Part shown: piece by piece, positions 26,003 through 34,340 of the stretch
Layout: each line of letters opens with the position of its first letter
How positions within the stretch are numbered: the stretch's first letter is position 1
Assembly (NCBI RefSeq): GCF_907165045.1
Contig: NZ_CAJRAU010000008.1
Coordinates: forward strand, 124,001-188,000
Direction: 5' to 3'
Source: Dyadobacter linearis
GTDB lineage: Bacteria; Bacteroidota; Bacteroidia; Cytophagales; Spirosomataceae
Length of the DNA stretch: 64,000 bases
The notes under the pieces: generated by a model
Seen by the model: only the letters and a program-made list of their open reading frames with translations
What the model was told of the DNA's origin: nothing
The model's database searches: none
Position numbers and translations under genes: made by a program

Positions 26003-26972
26003 CATATTGATTATCGGTCGGTTGCCCCCACCGATTGGTGGAGTCACTATCCACGTGAGCCGGCTGATCGAGAACCTGGAACGAATCGGTTTCAAAAATT
26101 TCGACTTCGCTGACTTGAATGAAGGTCTTCCGGGTGTCCTTTGGAAATTTGCCACAAACCGTGCGATCCACCTGCATGTGTCCAATCCTTACTGGCAATT
26201 GTGCGTGGCGCTGATTTGCAGACTATTGCTGAAAAAACTGGTGGTCACCTACCATGGGAATTGGGGACGTTATGATTTGGCTGGAAATCTCTCCGTCACT
26301 TTATCCTGCTGGCTAGCGCACACTCCTATTATACAAAATGAGGAAAGTTTCAAAAAGGCATTTCAATGGAACAAGAATGCGAAACTAATCTCAACCTATC
26401 TCCACTCCGACCATATTGCGCCGCTTGACCCAGACACTGCGTCACTGCTTTTGAATTTTACCAAAAAATACAAACTTATAACCTGCACGAATGCATGGAA
26501 TGTAGCATTCGATAAATACGGAAAGGAGATTTACGGAATTTCTGAGCTGGTTGAATGGGCTGCCGAAAACGAAAGTCATGCGTTAATCATTTCCGATCCC
26601 TCCGGCAACTATGCGCCGTTTATCAAACAGAAATATCAACATATTTCTGCTAATGTGTTGTTTCTGTCCATCCCGCACGATTTCAGGAACATCCTGAAAG
26701 TGTCAGATGCATTTATCAGAAATACTTCTACGGACGGGGTATCTCTGTCAATTTGTGAAGCAATGGAGTTGAATGTACCGGTTTTAGCTTCGGATTCAGT
26801 AAGTCGGCCCGCACATTGCCGCATATTCAAAAGTTTATGGCAACTGGATGTGGAAAGTGAAATCGTTGCGGGGAGAAAGATGCTTTCCGGCAGCAATAGC
26901 GAACTATGTGGCGGAGAGGTTATTCAAAGATTGATTGCGGTGTATCGGGAAATCCTGGCAGATAGAAGTTGA
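25995..26972 (+). CDS. Glycosyltransferase, GT4-like
   Basis: This 325-residue protein starts ANILIIGRLPPPIGGVTIHV, the Gly-rich acceptor-side loop common in GT4 enzymes. It then has AIHLHVSNPYWQLCVALIC and KKLVVTYHGNWGRYD. The donor-side region has AFIRNTSTDGVSLSICEAMELNVPVLASD, where the E-x7-E-like pattern is replaced by SICEAMELNVPVLAS. It adds a sugar during repeat-unit assembly; the linkage is unknown. The ATG at 25995 was chosen over one at 25965 because it starts the first beta strand; it overlaps the polymerase gene by 8 bases. It is the last gene of the polysaccharide operon. Confidence 0.8.
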   Translation: MANILIIGRLPPPIGGVTIHVSRLIENLERIGFKNFDFADLNEGLPGVLWKFATNRAIHLHVSNPYWQLCVALICRLLLKKLVVTYHGNWGRYDLAGNLSVTLSCWLAHTPIIQNEESFKKAFQWNKNAKLISTYLHSDHIAPLDPDTASLLLNFTKKYKLITCTNAWNVAFDKYGKEIYGISELVEWAAENESHALIISDPSGNYAPFIKQKYQHISANVLFLSIPHDFRNILKVSDAFIRNTSTDGVSLSICEAMELNVPVLASDSVSRPAHCRIFKSLWQLDVESEIVAGRKMLSGSNSELCGGEVIQRLIAVYREILADRS

Positions 26973-27365
26973 GTGGCTGCAAAAAAACAAAGGCATAGAA
27001 AAATTTCCATGCCCTGTTTCACACTATACACACACTATATTTTTAATATCTATATCAATCTATTTGATGGCTCTCGGATTCAATTCCAATACCGCAAAAT
27101 AACAAACTAAAGTAATTAGAAAAAAACTTTCGATTGTGAATTTCTAAATTCTAATAAGAAAATAATGGATAATTTTTAAATACAATTCGGCAAAATCCAT
27201 TAAGGTGTCAAATTTAGGGAAATATTCTTTAATAATTGCTCAAAGGTTTGCCTCTCGTTACATTCGTATACGCGAAATTTTAGTATTGTCTTTTTTGTTC
27301 CTAAGACAGATACGCGAAAATGAGAGGAGCTGCGCGATCGCGTTAACGAAATTAGATTACAGTAC
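26973..27365. other. A+T-rich intergenic region upstream of dnaG
   Basis: No gene is supported here. A weak hairpin GGCAT/ATGCC near 26992-27014 may end the polysaccharide operon but lacks a T-run. The sequence just upstream of dnaG holds two copies of ATACGCGAAA (near 27269 and 27311) and a GCGATCGC palindrome. No clear TTG/TAnnTTTG promoter is visible, though the dnaG promoter should lie here. Confidence 0.5.
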
Positions 27366-29363
27366 ATGAGGATCAATCCTGAAACCGTAGACCGCATCAA
27401 GCAGGCCGCCGACATTGTGGAGGTGGTAGGAGATTTTGTGTCCCTAAAAAAAAAAGGTGCAAACTATTCAGCCTGCTGCCCGTTTCACAATGAAAAAACA
27501 CCTTCTTTCAACGTAAACCCCGTCAGACAGATCTATAAGTGCTTTGGCTGCGGGGCTGCGGGCGATTCGATCAAGTTTGTAATGGATGTTGATAATGTAG
27601 GTTATGGAGAAGCATTGCGCTATCTGGCCGGTAAATACAATATCGAGATCGAGGAGGAGGAGATGACCGATGAGGAAACACTCCGGCAAAACGAGCGGGA
27701 GAGTCTGTATATCGTGCTCAACTTCGCCAAGAATTTTTATCAAAACCAGCTCCAAAACTCAGACGAAGGACAGTCGATCGGATTGAGCTATTTCCGGGAA
27801 AGGGGATTTACGAATGAGATCAGGCAGAAATTCGAGCTGGGTTACAGTCTGGACATCTGGGATTCTTTTTCCAAAGAGGCGCTTGAAAAAGGTTACTCGG
27901 CGGAGCTGCTCGAAAAAGCCGGGCTGCTGATTCCCCGGGAAGGCAGCAGCAGCGGCGGGTACGACAGGTTCAGAGGCCGGGTGATTTTTCCTATTCACCA
28001 TGTCGGCGGAAAAGTGATCGCTTTCGGCGCGCGTATTCTGAAATCTGACAGCAGTTCGAAAGCCAATCAACCTAAATATTTAAACTCACCTGAAACGGCG
28101 GTTTATCACAAAAGTGATGTACTGTACGGAATATTTCAGGCCAAAAACGCAATACGGCAGCTTGATCATTGCTACCTGGTTGAGGGATATACAGACGTTA
28201 TTTCACTGCATCAGGCTGGAATTGAGAACGTTGTAGCATCTTCGGGTACTTCACTCACGATCGAGCAAATCAAGCTGATCGGTCGTTTTACACCTAATGT
28301 AACAATACTTTACGATGGGGATATTGCCGGGATAAAAGCTGCATTACGAGGTTTGGATCTGGTTTTAGAAGAAGGTCTGAATGTTAATATCGTATTATTT
28401 CCCGATGGCGACGATCCCGATAGTTATGTGCGGAAAGTGGGTGCGGAGGCTTTCAAGCAATATTTAAAGAAAGCTTCAAAAGACTTTATCACATTTAAAA
28501 CCGAAGTACTGCTACAAGATGCGGGTGATGATCCTTTCCGGCTGGCTGCTGTGATTGGCGAAGTGGTGAGCAGTATCGTGAAGATCCCGGATGCGATCAA
28601 ACGGCAGGTGTTTTTTCGGCGCACATCGGAAATGATGAAGGTGGATGAGCAAATGCTGATCACCGAGGGCAACAAGCTCGCGCGCAGACTTTCAACTCAG
28701 AAAAAACCTGAAAGAGCTCCGTTTCAACCCGGCAGTATGCCCGAGGGGCCGAATGATATTGGTTCGATGCCGGGGAATTTCACTTTTTCCGAAGACGACT
28801 TCAATCCTTTTGAGCCGGAGCCAGTCACGCACGAGGCGCCGCAAAAAAGTAAGTTATATTACCAGGAAGAAGCTTTTACGCGTCTTTTGGTGCTTTTTGG
28901 GACAAAGGAACTGGAACCTACTATCACAGTTTGTCAATACGTACTCGGCGAGATTGATGGAATAGATTTTAAAGATCCCATTTTTCAACATTTGCTGACT
29001 CTCTTTCGCGAAAACCTGGGGCGTAACTATGTACCGGACACAGACTATTTTCTCAATCACCACGAATCCGAAATCAGAACGTTGACAATAGGCTGGCTGA
29101 CAAGTAAGTATGAGCTGAGCGGGCTCTGGTCTGAAAAGTATGAGATATATGTTCCGTTTGAGGCGGATGTATTGGACAAAACCGCCTTCGTGAATATCCT
29201 GCGGCTGAAAAAGGCGTTTATTGAGGAAAAAATGAAGGTATGTCTCGACCAGGCGGTACACGCAAAGTCTGAGGAGGAACAGACCAATATTATGGGCGAG
29301 TTTATTTTTTATAAGGGTATCAGTATGGCGGCTGCCAAAGAATTGGGAAGTGTTATCGGATAA
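27366..29363 (+). CDS. dnaG: DNA primase
   Basis: This 665-residue protein has all DnaG parts. The N-terminal CHC2 zinc domain has Cys38, His41, Cys59 and Cys62 (CPFHNEKTPSF; KCFGCGAAGD). The catalytic core follows with RFRGRVIFPI and the TOPRIM motif YLVEGYTDVISLHQAG, then ILYDGDIAGIKAALRG with the metal-binding acidic residues and FPDGDDPDSYV. A helical C-terminal region for helicase binding ends the protein. It makes RNA primers at the replication fork. A run of ten A residues at 27444-27453 encodes Lys28-Lys30 in the zinc domain. The DUF4136 gene follows after 15 bases and may be cotranscribed. Confidence 0.96.
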   Translation: MRINPETVDRIKQAADIVEVVGDFVSLKKKGANYSACCPFHNEKTPSFNVNPVRQIYKCFGCGAAGDSIKFVMDVDNVGYGEALRYLAGKYNIEIEEEEMTDEETLRQNERESLYIVLNFAKNFYQNQLQNSDEGQSIGLSYFRERGFTNEIRQKFELGYSLDIWDSFSKEALEKGYSAELLEKAGLLIPREGSSSGGYDRFRGRVIFPIHHVGGKVIAFGARILKSDSSSKANQPKYLNSPETAVYHKSDVLYGIFQAKNAIRQLDHCYLVEGYTDVISLHQAGIENVVASSGTSLTIEQIKLIGRFTPNVTILYDGDIAGIKAALRGLDLVLEEGLNVNIVLFPDGDDPDSYVRKVGAEAFKQYLKKASKDFITFKTEVLLQDAGDDPFRLAAVIGEVVSSIVKIPDAIKRQVFFRRTSEMMKVDEQMLITEGNKLARRLSTQKKPERAPFQPGSMPEGPNDIGSMPGNFTFSEDDFNPFEPEPVTHEAPQKSKLYYQEEAFTRLLVLFGTKELEPTITVCQYVLGEIDGIDFKDPIFQHLLTLFRENLGRNYVPDTDYFLNHHESEIRTLTIGWLTSKYELSGLWSEKYEIYVPFEADVLDKTAFVNILRLKKAFIEEKMKVCLDQAVHAKSEEEQTNIMGEFIFYKGISMAAAKELGSVIG

Positions 29364-29378
29364 CTAAAATAGCTGATC

Positions 29379-29927
29379 ATGAAAAGTATCGTTTCTGCAA
29401 CGCTGGGGCTGATTTTAATTGCAATGGCCAGTTGCAGCACCTCTTATAAAGTTTTAAAACCAAAGCAGGAAGACAATTTCAGGCTTTCGGATTATCCAAC
29501 ATTTGGGTTCTATGAAATCGAAGCTTCCGGTGATACGGTTTCAAAGAATTTTGAACAGAACGTTGAAGTTATCAAAGCGGCAGTCGCTCAGAATTTGCAG
29601 GCGAAAGGCCTCGATGAGGCGCGGGACGCGAATTTGAAGGTAAATATCGCACTTTCAGTAGAGGAGAATGAGCAAACCAGACAAACCGATTTTCGGACGG
29701 ACGGACTGCCGCGCTACATGGGCCAGCGGCGTTATTCGTGGAAAAGTGAAGAGGTTGTAATAGGTAAATACAGGCAGGGAACATTGATGATTGACCTGGT
29801 GGATGCTGCAAATAACAAGCTCGTGTGGCAGGGCGGCGCTTCTGGCATTATCCCGGAAAAGAGTAAGAATTTTAAGGAAGATATTGATCAGGCAGTCGCA
29901 GAGATTATAGGTCAAATTCCAAAGTAA
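29379..29927 (+). CDS. DUF4136 family lipoprotein
   Basis: This 182-residue lipoprotein has an N-terminal segment ending in a lipobox (IAMASCS, Cys19). The mature part has the DUF4136 layout: FRLSDYPTFGFYEI, VEVIKAAVAQNLQAKGLDEA, LKVNIALSVEENEQ, then IGKYRQGTLMIDLVDAANNKLVWQG and KEDIDQAVAEIIGQIP. The family is common in Bacteroidota envelopes and has no known function. It follows dnaG closely and ends at a bidirectional terminator. Confidence 0.85.
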   Translation: MKSIVSATLGLILIAMASCSTSYKVLKPKQEDNFRLSDYPTFGFYEIEASGDTVSKNFEQNVEVIKAAVAQNLQAKGLDEARDANLKVNIALSVEENEQTRQTDFRTDGLPRYMGQRRYSWKSEEVVIGKYRQGTLMIDLVDAANNKLVWQGGASGIIPEKSKNFKEDIDQAVAEIIGQIPK

Positions 29928-29935
29928 GACGCAGG

Positions 29936-29968
29936 AAAAAGGCCGGTTCGCTGCGAACCGGCCTTTTT
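29936..29968. terminator. Bidirectional terminator between the DUF4136 and YtxH genes
   Basis: AAAAAGGCCGGTTCG pairs with CGAACCGGCCTTTTT around CTG. A/T runs on both sides make it usable from either strand, which suits the convergent genes. Confidence 0.9.
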
Positions 29969-29991
29969 AATATCTTTATATGGGAGTGCGA

Positions 29992-30288
29992 TTAGTGATT
30001 TACTACGCCGCGCACTTTGTCATTTACATTGTCAGCGACAGCACCAGCTTTGTCTTTCACCGTGCTTACGTTTTTCAGGAAGCCTTCTTTCAATTTATCA
30101 GCTAAAACAGATAGCTCTTCGAGGCTTTTTTCATATTTATCTTTGGCATTTCCCCCCAGGTCATTCGCTCTGTGCTTGATCAGCTTGCGAGTGTCTTTTC
30201 CGTTTTTAGGAGCAACCAAAAGGCCGATTGCGATGCCTGTAAGCAATGCACCAATAGAGCCTATCAAAAATTTTTGATTCTTGTTCAT
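29992..30288 (-). CDS. YtxH domain-containing protein
   Basis: This 98-residue protein has one N-terminal membrane helix (FLIGSIGALLTGIAIGLLVAP), then KNGKDTRKLI and a long charged helix with YEKSLEELSVLADKLKEGF. That is the standard YtxH layout (short TM, APxxGxxTR, coiled helix). YtxH-type proteins are stress-linked in Firmicutes and uncharacterised in Bacteroidota. A -7-like TATTTTTG lies upstream on this strand, within the gap before the divergent gene. Confidence 0.82.
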   Translation of the reverse strand: MNKNQKFLIGSIGALLTGIAIGLLVAPKNGKDTRKLIKHRANDLGGNAKDKYEKSLEELSVLADKLKEGFLKNVSTVKDKAGAVADNVNDKVRGVVNH

Positions 30289-30344
30289 ATGAATTTCCTA
30301 TTTTGTGATAATAATAGATTAGAATAGCAAGCAACAAAAATACT

Positions 30345-31496
30345 GTGCCAATTTCTTTAAATACTTCTTCAATAGGCGGCCTCAAATATCTGACGGCGCT
30401 TTTCATTTCATTACAGGTCTCCCTGTCAATGCCGGCTTATGCACAATGGAGGGTTATGGATATCAAATCGAATATTCACATGCGGGCTGTTCACACCGTT
30501 TCGCCTACTATCTGCTGGGTTGGCGGCTCGAAAGGGACGATTTTGAAAACAACTAATGGCGGAAAGACCTGGGCAACGTATAAAGTACCCGGCGCCGACT
30601 CCCTGGATTTCCGGGATGTGCATGCAATTAACAAGAATACATTGGTGGCGATGAGCGCAGGAGAATCCGAGAAAGGTCAGGCGAAAATATACCGGACCGA
30701 AGATGGCGGCGAGAGCTGGAACCTTGTGTACCAAACTACACAAAATGGGGTTTTTCTGGATGGAATCGACTTTTGGGATAAAAATAAAGGGATTTGTCTC
30801 GGTGATCCGATCGACGGAAAACTGTTCATATTGACTACCGAAGACGGAGGTAAAAGCTGGGCTGAACTACCAATCGAAAAGCGTCCGGTGGCAGAACCCG
30901 GCGAAGCTTGCTTCGCTGCGAGCGGAACTTCTATTATTACTTTCGGAAAAAGCAATGTGTACATCGGCACCGGAGGATCGAAAATGGCGCGCGTTTTCAG
31001 GTCAGAAGATTTTGGGCAAAGCTGGAAAGTATCCGCAACGCCACTACCGGCTGGACCTACCAGCGGGATATTTGGGTTGAGGTTTTGGTCAAATAAAAAT
31101 GGAATTGCTGTGGGCGGGGATTACAAAAAAACCACCGACTCGACATTAAATGTGCTGCTTACAAAAGACGGCGGAGTAACCTGGACTCTATCAAAAATGA
31201 CCGTTCCGGCGGGCTTGAAAGAGTGTGTTGCATTGTATCAAAAAACCGACGCAATATGGACGGGGGAGACGCAGCTCCGGGCAGATGATTACGCACTCGT
31301 CGCCACCGGCCCGTCAGGCAGCAGCTATTCTATTGATCGAGGTAAATCGTGGCGGTTTTTGGGGAAAGAAGGATTTCACGCGGTCAGTTTCGCAGGAAAT
31401 GTGGGTTACGGGGTAGGAGCCAGTGGTTTGATCGGGAAAGTGGAAAAGCTTTCTTTCAAAAAGAGAAAAAGAAAACTGGTATTTGTTGATGAATAG
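30345..31496 (+). CDS. Ycf48/BNR-repeat beta-propeller protein, exported
   Basis: This 383-residue protein is a beta-propeller with repeated BNR/Ycf48 blades: KTTNGGKTWATY, RTEDGGESWNLVY, TTEDGGKSWAEL, RSEDFGQSWKVS and TKDGGVTWTLS. The start is a GTG that gives a signal peptide (YLTALFISLQVSLSMPAYAQ); no ATG in frame would keep it. Ycf48 proteins help assemble photosystem II in phototrophs. In heterotrophs such proteins are of unknown role and may bind glycans or proteins. It is divergent from the YtxH gene, and its 3' end faces ypdA. Confidence 0.8.
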   Translation: MPISLNTSSIGGLKYLTALFISLQVSLSMPAYAQWRVMDIKSNIHMRAVHTVSPTICWVGGSKGTILKTTNGGKTWATYKVPGADSLDFRDVHAINKNTLVAMSAGESEKGQAKIYRTEDGGESWNLVYQTTQNGVFLDGIDFWDKNKGICLGDPIDGKLFILTTEDGGKSWAELPIEKRPVAEPGEACFAASGTSIITFGKSNVYIGTGGSKMARVFRSEDFGQSWKVSATPLPAGPTSGIFGLRFWSNKNGIAVGGDYKKTTDSTLNVLLTKDGGVTWTLSKMTVPAGLKECVALYQKTDAIWTGETQLRADDYALVATGPSGSSYSIDRGKSWRFLGKEGFHAVSFAGNVGYGVGASGLIGKVEKLSFKKRKRKLVFVDE

Positions 31497-31513
31497 CCGG
31501 CTGAATGCCGGAT

Positions 31514-32521
31514 TTAAATCCTGTCAATCAACTCCTTCACTGTCCTGATCTCGCGGCCGGCCAGATGATCTGCAATGGCGGCGGCATGATCTCTTCCGTT
31601 TTCAATAAATACCTTTTCGGTAAATATCCCAGCCATGACCGTTCCGCAAAGGTAGAGTCCTGGTACATTCGTTTCGAAATTTTCGGTATTGAATGTAGGT
31701 ACTTTCGTAGCCGGATCCAGTTCTACGCCGCATCTTGTAAGTAAGTGTTCGTCAGGAAGATAGCCCACCAGCAAGAACACAAAGTCGGCCGGAAGCCACT
31801 CAGTTTCTCCCGTTTCAGTATTTCTGATCAGCATTCTGCCGGGTTCAATAGCCTCGGTTACACTATTGAATCGGGTGTGGATCTTGCCTTCTTTTACCCG
31901 GTTTTTAACATCAGGTACCAGCCAGTATTTCACTTTTGTCCTGAAATCTGCCTCCTTATGTACGATCGTTACGTGCGCATCGTGGCGATACAATTCCAAT
32001 GCAGCCTCCACAGAAGAGTTGGAACCGCCTACCAGAACCACATTTGTATACGAATATTTAAAAGGCTCATCATAGTAATGCGAAACATTCGGCAGGTTTT
32101 CGCCAGGCACATTCAACAATCTCGGCACATCGAAATACCCCGTAGCGAGTACTACATTTTTCGACTGAAAAATCTGCCCGTCGTTTGTATAAGTCAGAAA
32201 AGTGCCGTCTGGCTGCTTCTCGGCGCGATCTACATCTATAAATAACTTGAAGTTGAGGTTGTAGTAGCCGGCCACCTTGCGGTAATATTGCAGCGCCTCG
32301 TTGCGGCTGGCTTTCACCTCGGAAATAGCGAAAGGTATCCCGCCGATCTCGATATTTTCAGCGGTGGAAAAAAAGCGCATTCTCCTCGGGTAGTTCCGGA
32401 TCGACTCGGTCAGATTTCCTTTTTCCAAAATCAGGTAATCCATGCCGCTTTTGGCAAGTTCCACGCCCATTGCCAGTCCACAAGGACCACCGCCGATTAC
32501 TATAACATCGTAAATGTGCAT
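31514..32521 (-). CDS. ypdA: YpdA-type flavoprotein (putative bacillithiol disulfide reductase)
   Basis: This 335-residue enzyme begins IYDVIVIGGGPCGLAMGVELA, an FAD-binding GxGxxG followed by Cys as in YpdA. It has a second dinucleotide motif (NVVLVGGSNSSVEAALELY) for NADPH and ends with VPGLYLCGTVMAGI...NGRDHAAAIADHLAG. YpdA proteins reduce oxidised bacillithiol in low-GC Gram-positives and some Bacteroidota. The ATG at 32521 was chosen because upstream in-frame sequence to 32917 is not family-like and crosses a simple repeat and the divergent pabB gene. An 8-bp tandem repeat lies 52 bp upstream. Confidence 0.88.
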   Translation of the reverse strand: MHIYDVIVIGGGPCGLAMGVELAKSGMDYLILEKGNLTESIRNYPRRMRFFSTAENIEIGGIPFAISEVKASRNEALQYYRKVAGYYNLNFKLFIDVDRAEKQPDGTFLTYTNDGQIFQSKNVVLATGYFDVPRLLNVPGENLPNVSHYYDEPFKYSYTNVVLVGGSNSSVEAALELYRHDAHVTIVHKEADFRTKVKYWLVPDVKNRVKEGKIHTRFNSVTEAIEPGRMLIRNTETGETEWLPADFVFLLVGYLPDEHLLTRCGVELDPATKVPTFNTENFETNVPGLYLCGTVMAGIFTEKVFIENGRDHAAAIADHLAGREIRTVKELIDRI

Positions 32522-32572
32522 TACCTCAGATATGTTTTGATTCTTTGTATTTCCGGCAGCCTGCCCGCAATT

Positions 32573-32619
32573 CGCCGGAACGCCGGAGCGCCGGAGCGCC
32601 GGAATGCCGGAACGCCGCC
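32573..32619. repeat. Tandem 8-bp repeat (CGCCGGAR) between ypdA and pabB
   Basis: Five complete copies and a partial sixth of CGCCGGAA/CGCCGGAG run in tandem, one copy beginning with T. It sits in the divergent promoter region of ypdA and pabB and is much richer in G+C than its flanks. Confidence 0.9.
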
Positions 32620-32707
32620 TATTCAATTTAACCCGGCAAATCGGATATTGGTTTCTGAACTTTGTAAATTCGCTTACGGTTAAAAATGAGCGATATTCCG
32701 CATAAAA

Positions 32708-33709
32708 TTGGAAAACGGGCTGGACACTTTTACGGGCAATCTGAACAAATGGGGAAACGAAGGAATTCCGTTTGTTTTTCTTGTGGATTATAAGATGCAA
32801 AAGCCGCTCGCATGGAAGCTGACCGACATTCATCTGTCGGAAATAATGTTCGATCTGAATGGTTTTTCTAATCAAAAACGCAAGGTTGACAGCTTTTTGG
32901 GAGATTTTTCTTTCCACAAATCACCTATATCTTTCGAGGAATACGAGCCGAAGTTCAATCACGTGATCGGCAATATCAGGGCTGGGAATTCATTTTTGCT
33001 GAATTTGTCTTTGCCTACGCCGGTAGAAACCAACCTGACTTTTAAGGAAATATTTGAATACAGTGACGCGCCTTACCGGTTTTGGTTAAAAGACCAGTTT
33101 GTGTGTTTTTCACCCGAAATATTTGTCAGAGTCAGTGGAAACCGAATTTCTTCTTTTCCGATGAAAGGCACTATCGATGCTTCGGTGCCGGATGCTGAAA
33201 ATGTGATATTATCGGATTTCAAAGAAGCTGCGGAACATGCGACGATCGTGGACCTGATCCGGAACGATTTGAGTATGGTGGCGGAAAAAGTTTGGGTCGA
33301 AAGGTATCGTTATATTGATAAAGTGCAGGCTTACGACAAGACGCTTTTGCAGGTCAGCTCGGAAGTAGCAGGCATTTTGTCCAATGATTTTAATGGTAAT
33401 TATGGCGATTTACTCTTGCATTTGCTTCCCGCTGGTTCCATCACCGGCGCTCCTAAGCCGAGTACTTTAAAGATCATCGAAGAGGCAGAAGGCTATGAAA
33501 GAGGCTATTACACTGGCATTATGGGTTATTTTGACGGCATAAATTTTGAAAGCGCGGTGATGATCCGTTTTATTGAAAACCAGAATGGAAAAATGGTTTT
33601 CAAAAGTGGCGGTGGAATTACGGCCCTGAGTAATGCACGAGGCGAGTACCAGGAATTGATTGACAAAGTTTATCTCCCATTCAACCATATCCCGCATGTT
33701 GTGTATTGA
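32708..33709 (+). CDS. pabB: Aminodeoxychorismate synthase component I (PabB-like)
   Basis: This 333-residue protein is the chorismate-binding domain without the long N-terminal domain. Signature segments are FCFSPE-like VCFSPEIFVRVSGN, SFPMKGTIDAS, EHATIVDLIRNDLSMVAE, LHLLPAGSITGAPKPSTLKIIEEAEGYERGYYTGIMGYFDG and SGGGITALSN. With glutamine-derived ammonia it makes 4-amino-4-deoxychorismate on the folate route. The start appears to be TTG (32708), since the only nearby ATG is in another frame. It overlaps the class IV aminotransferase gene by 14 bases, which completes the p-aminobenzoate step. Anthranilate synthase is unlikely because of this partner and the short length. Confidence 0.88.
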   Translation: MENGLDTFTGNLNKWGNEGIPFVFLVDYKMQKPLAWKLTDIHLSEIMFDLNGFSNQKRKVDSFLGDFSFHKSPISFEEYEPKFNHVIGNIRAGNSFLLNLSLPTPVETNLTFKEIFEYSDAPYRFWLKDQFVCFSPEIFVRVSGNRISSFPMKGTIDASVPDAENVILSDFKEAAEHATIVDLIRNDLSMVAEKVWVERYRYIDKVQAYDKTLLQVSSEVAGILSNDFNGNYGDLLLHLLPAGSITGAPKPSTLKIIEEAEGYERGYYTGIMGYFDGINFESAVMIRFIENQNGKMVFKSGGGITALSNARGEYQELIDKVYLPFNHIPHVVY

Positions 33710-34289
33710 AACGATTTGTGTTGAGAACCGCGAACTAAAAAATCTGGCCTACCACGAAGCCAGACTGAACAGAACGCGGCAGGAACTTTGGGGTTACCAG
33801 GATCAGTGGGACCTTGCTGAAATGATTGAAGTGCCTGATTCTGTGGCTAATACCATTCACAAATGCAGAGTTGTGTATGATCGCAAAATTGACAATATAA
33901 AATGGGAACCCTACTTGCAGCGGCCGATCAAAAAGCTGAAAAGGGTGTACCATAATAGCGTGGATTACAGCTACAAATATGATCAACGCGACGAATTGAA
34001 TACACTTTTCGCCCAGCGCGAGGAAGCGGACGATATATTGATCATAAAAAATGGTTGGGTTACGGATTCGTTCTATTGCAATGTAGCATTCAGTGACGAA
34101 ACCGGCTGGTATACACCCAATACCTATTTATTGCCCGGCACGCAAAGGGCGTTTCTAATTGACCAGGGCATTATTCAGGAGCGGCAAATCTCGGAGACTG
34201 ATATCTTTACATATGATTCGGTCAAGCTTTTCAACGCAATGGTAAGTTGGGAAAAAGCGCCTGTGATTGATGTGAGGATGATTGATTAA
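33696..34289 (+). CDS. pabC: Aminotransferase class IV, probable aminodeoxychorismate lyase
   Basis: This 197-residue protein is a compact PLP fold-type IV enzyme. It has YHEARLNRTRQELWG, VDYSYKYDQRDELN with the likely PLP lysine, DILIIKNGWVTDSFYCNVAF and TPNTYLLPGTQRAFLIDQGII. The usual E-x-S/T-x2-N motif reads TDSFYCNV, with Asp before the Ser, a variant I associate with Bacteroidota members. It overlaps pabB by 14 bases, so its role is very probably release of pyruvate from aminodeoxychorismate to give p-aminobenzoate. The ATG at 33696 was chosen over one at 33660. Confidence 0.8.
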   Translation: MLCIETICVENRELKNLAYHEARLNRTRQELWGYQDQWDLAEMIEVPDSVANTIHKCRVVYDRKIDNIKWEPYLQRPIKKLKRVYHNSVDYSYKYDQRDELNTLFAQREEADDILIIKNGWVTDSFYCNVAFSDETGWYTPNTYLLPGTQRAFLIDQGIIQERQISETDIFTYDSVKLFNAMVSWEKAPVIDVRMID

Positions 34290-34340
34290 TTAATAAAAAG
34301 CGAAAGCGAGACAACTATTTTTTAACTTTTTCTACACAAA

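Noticed and set aside
30206..30406. Minus-strand ORF with a hydrophobic segment near the YtxH start
   Set aside because: It overlaps both the YtxH gene in another frame and the signal-peptide codons of the opposite-strand propeller gene; no family likeness.
32522..32917. N-terminal extension of YpdA upstream of 32521
   Set aside because: The FAD motif begins right after the ATG at 32521; the extension crosses the tandem repeat and the pabB gene.
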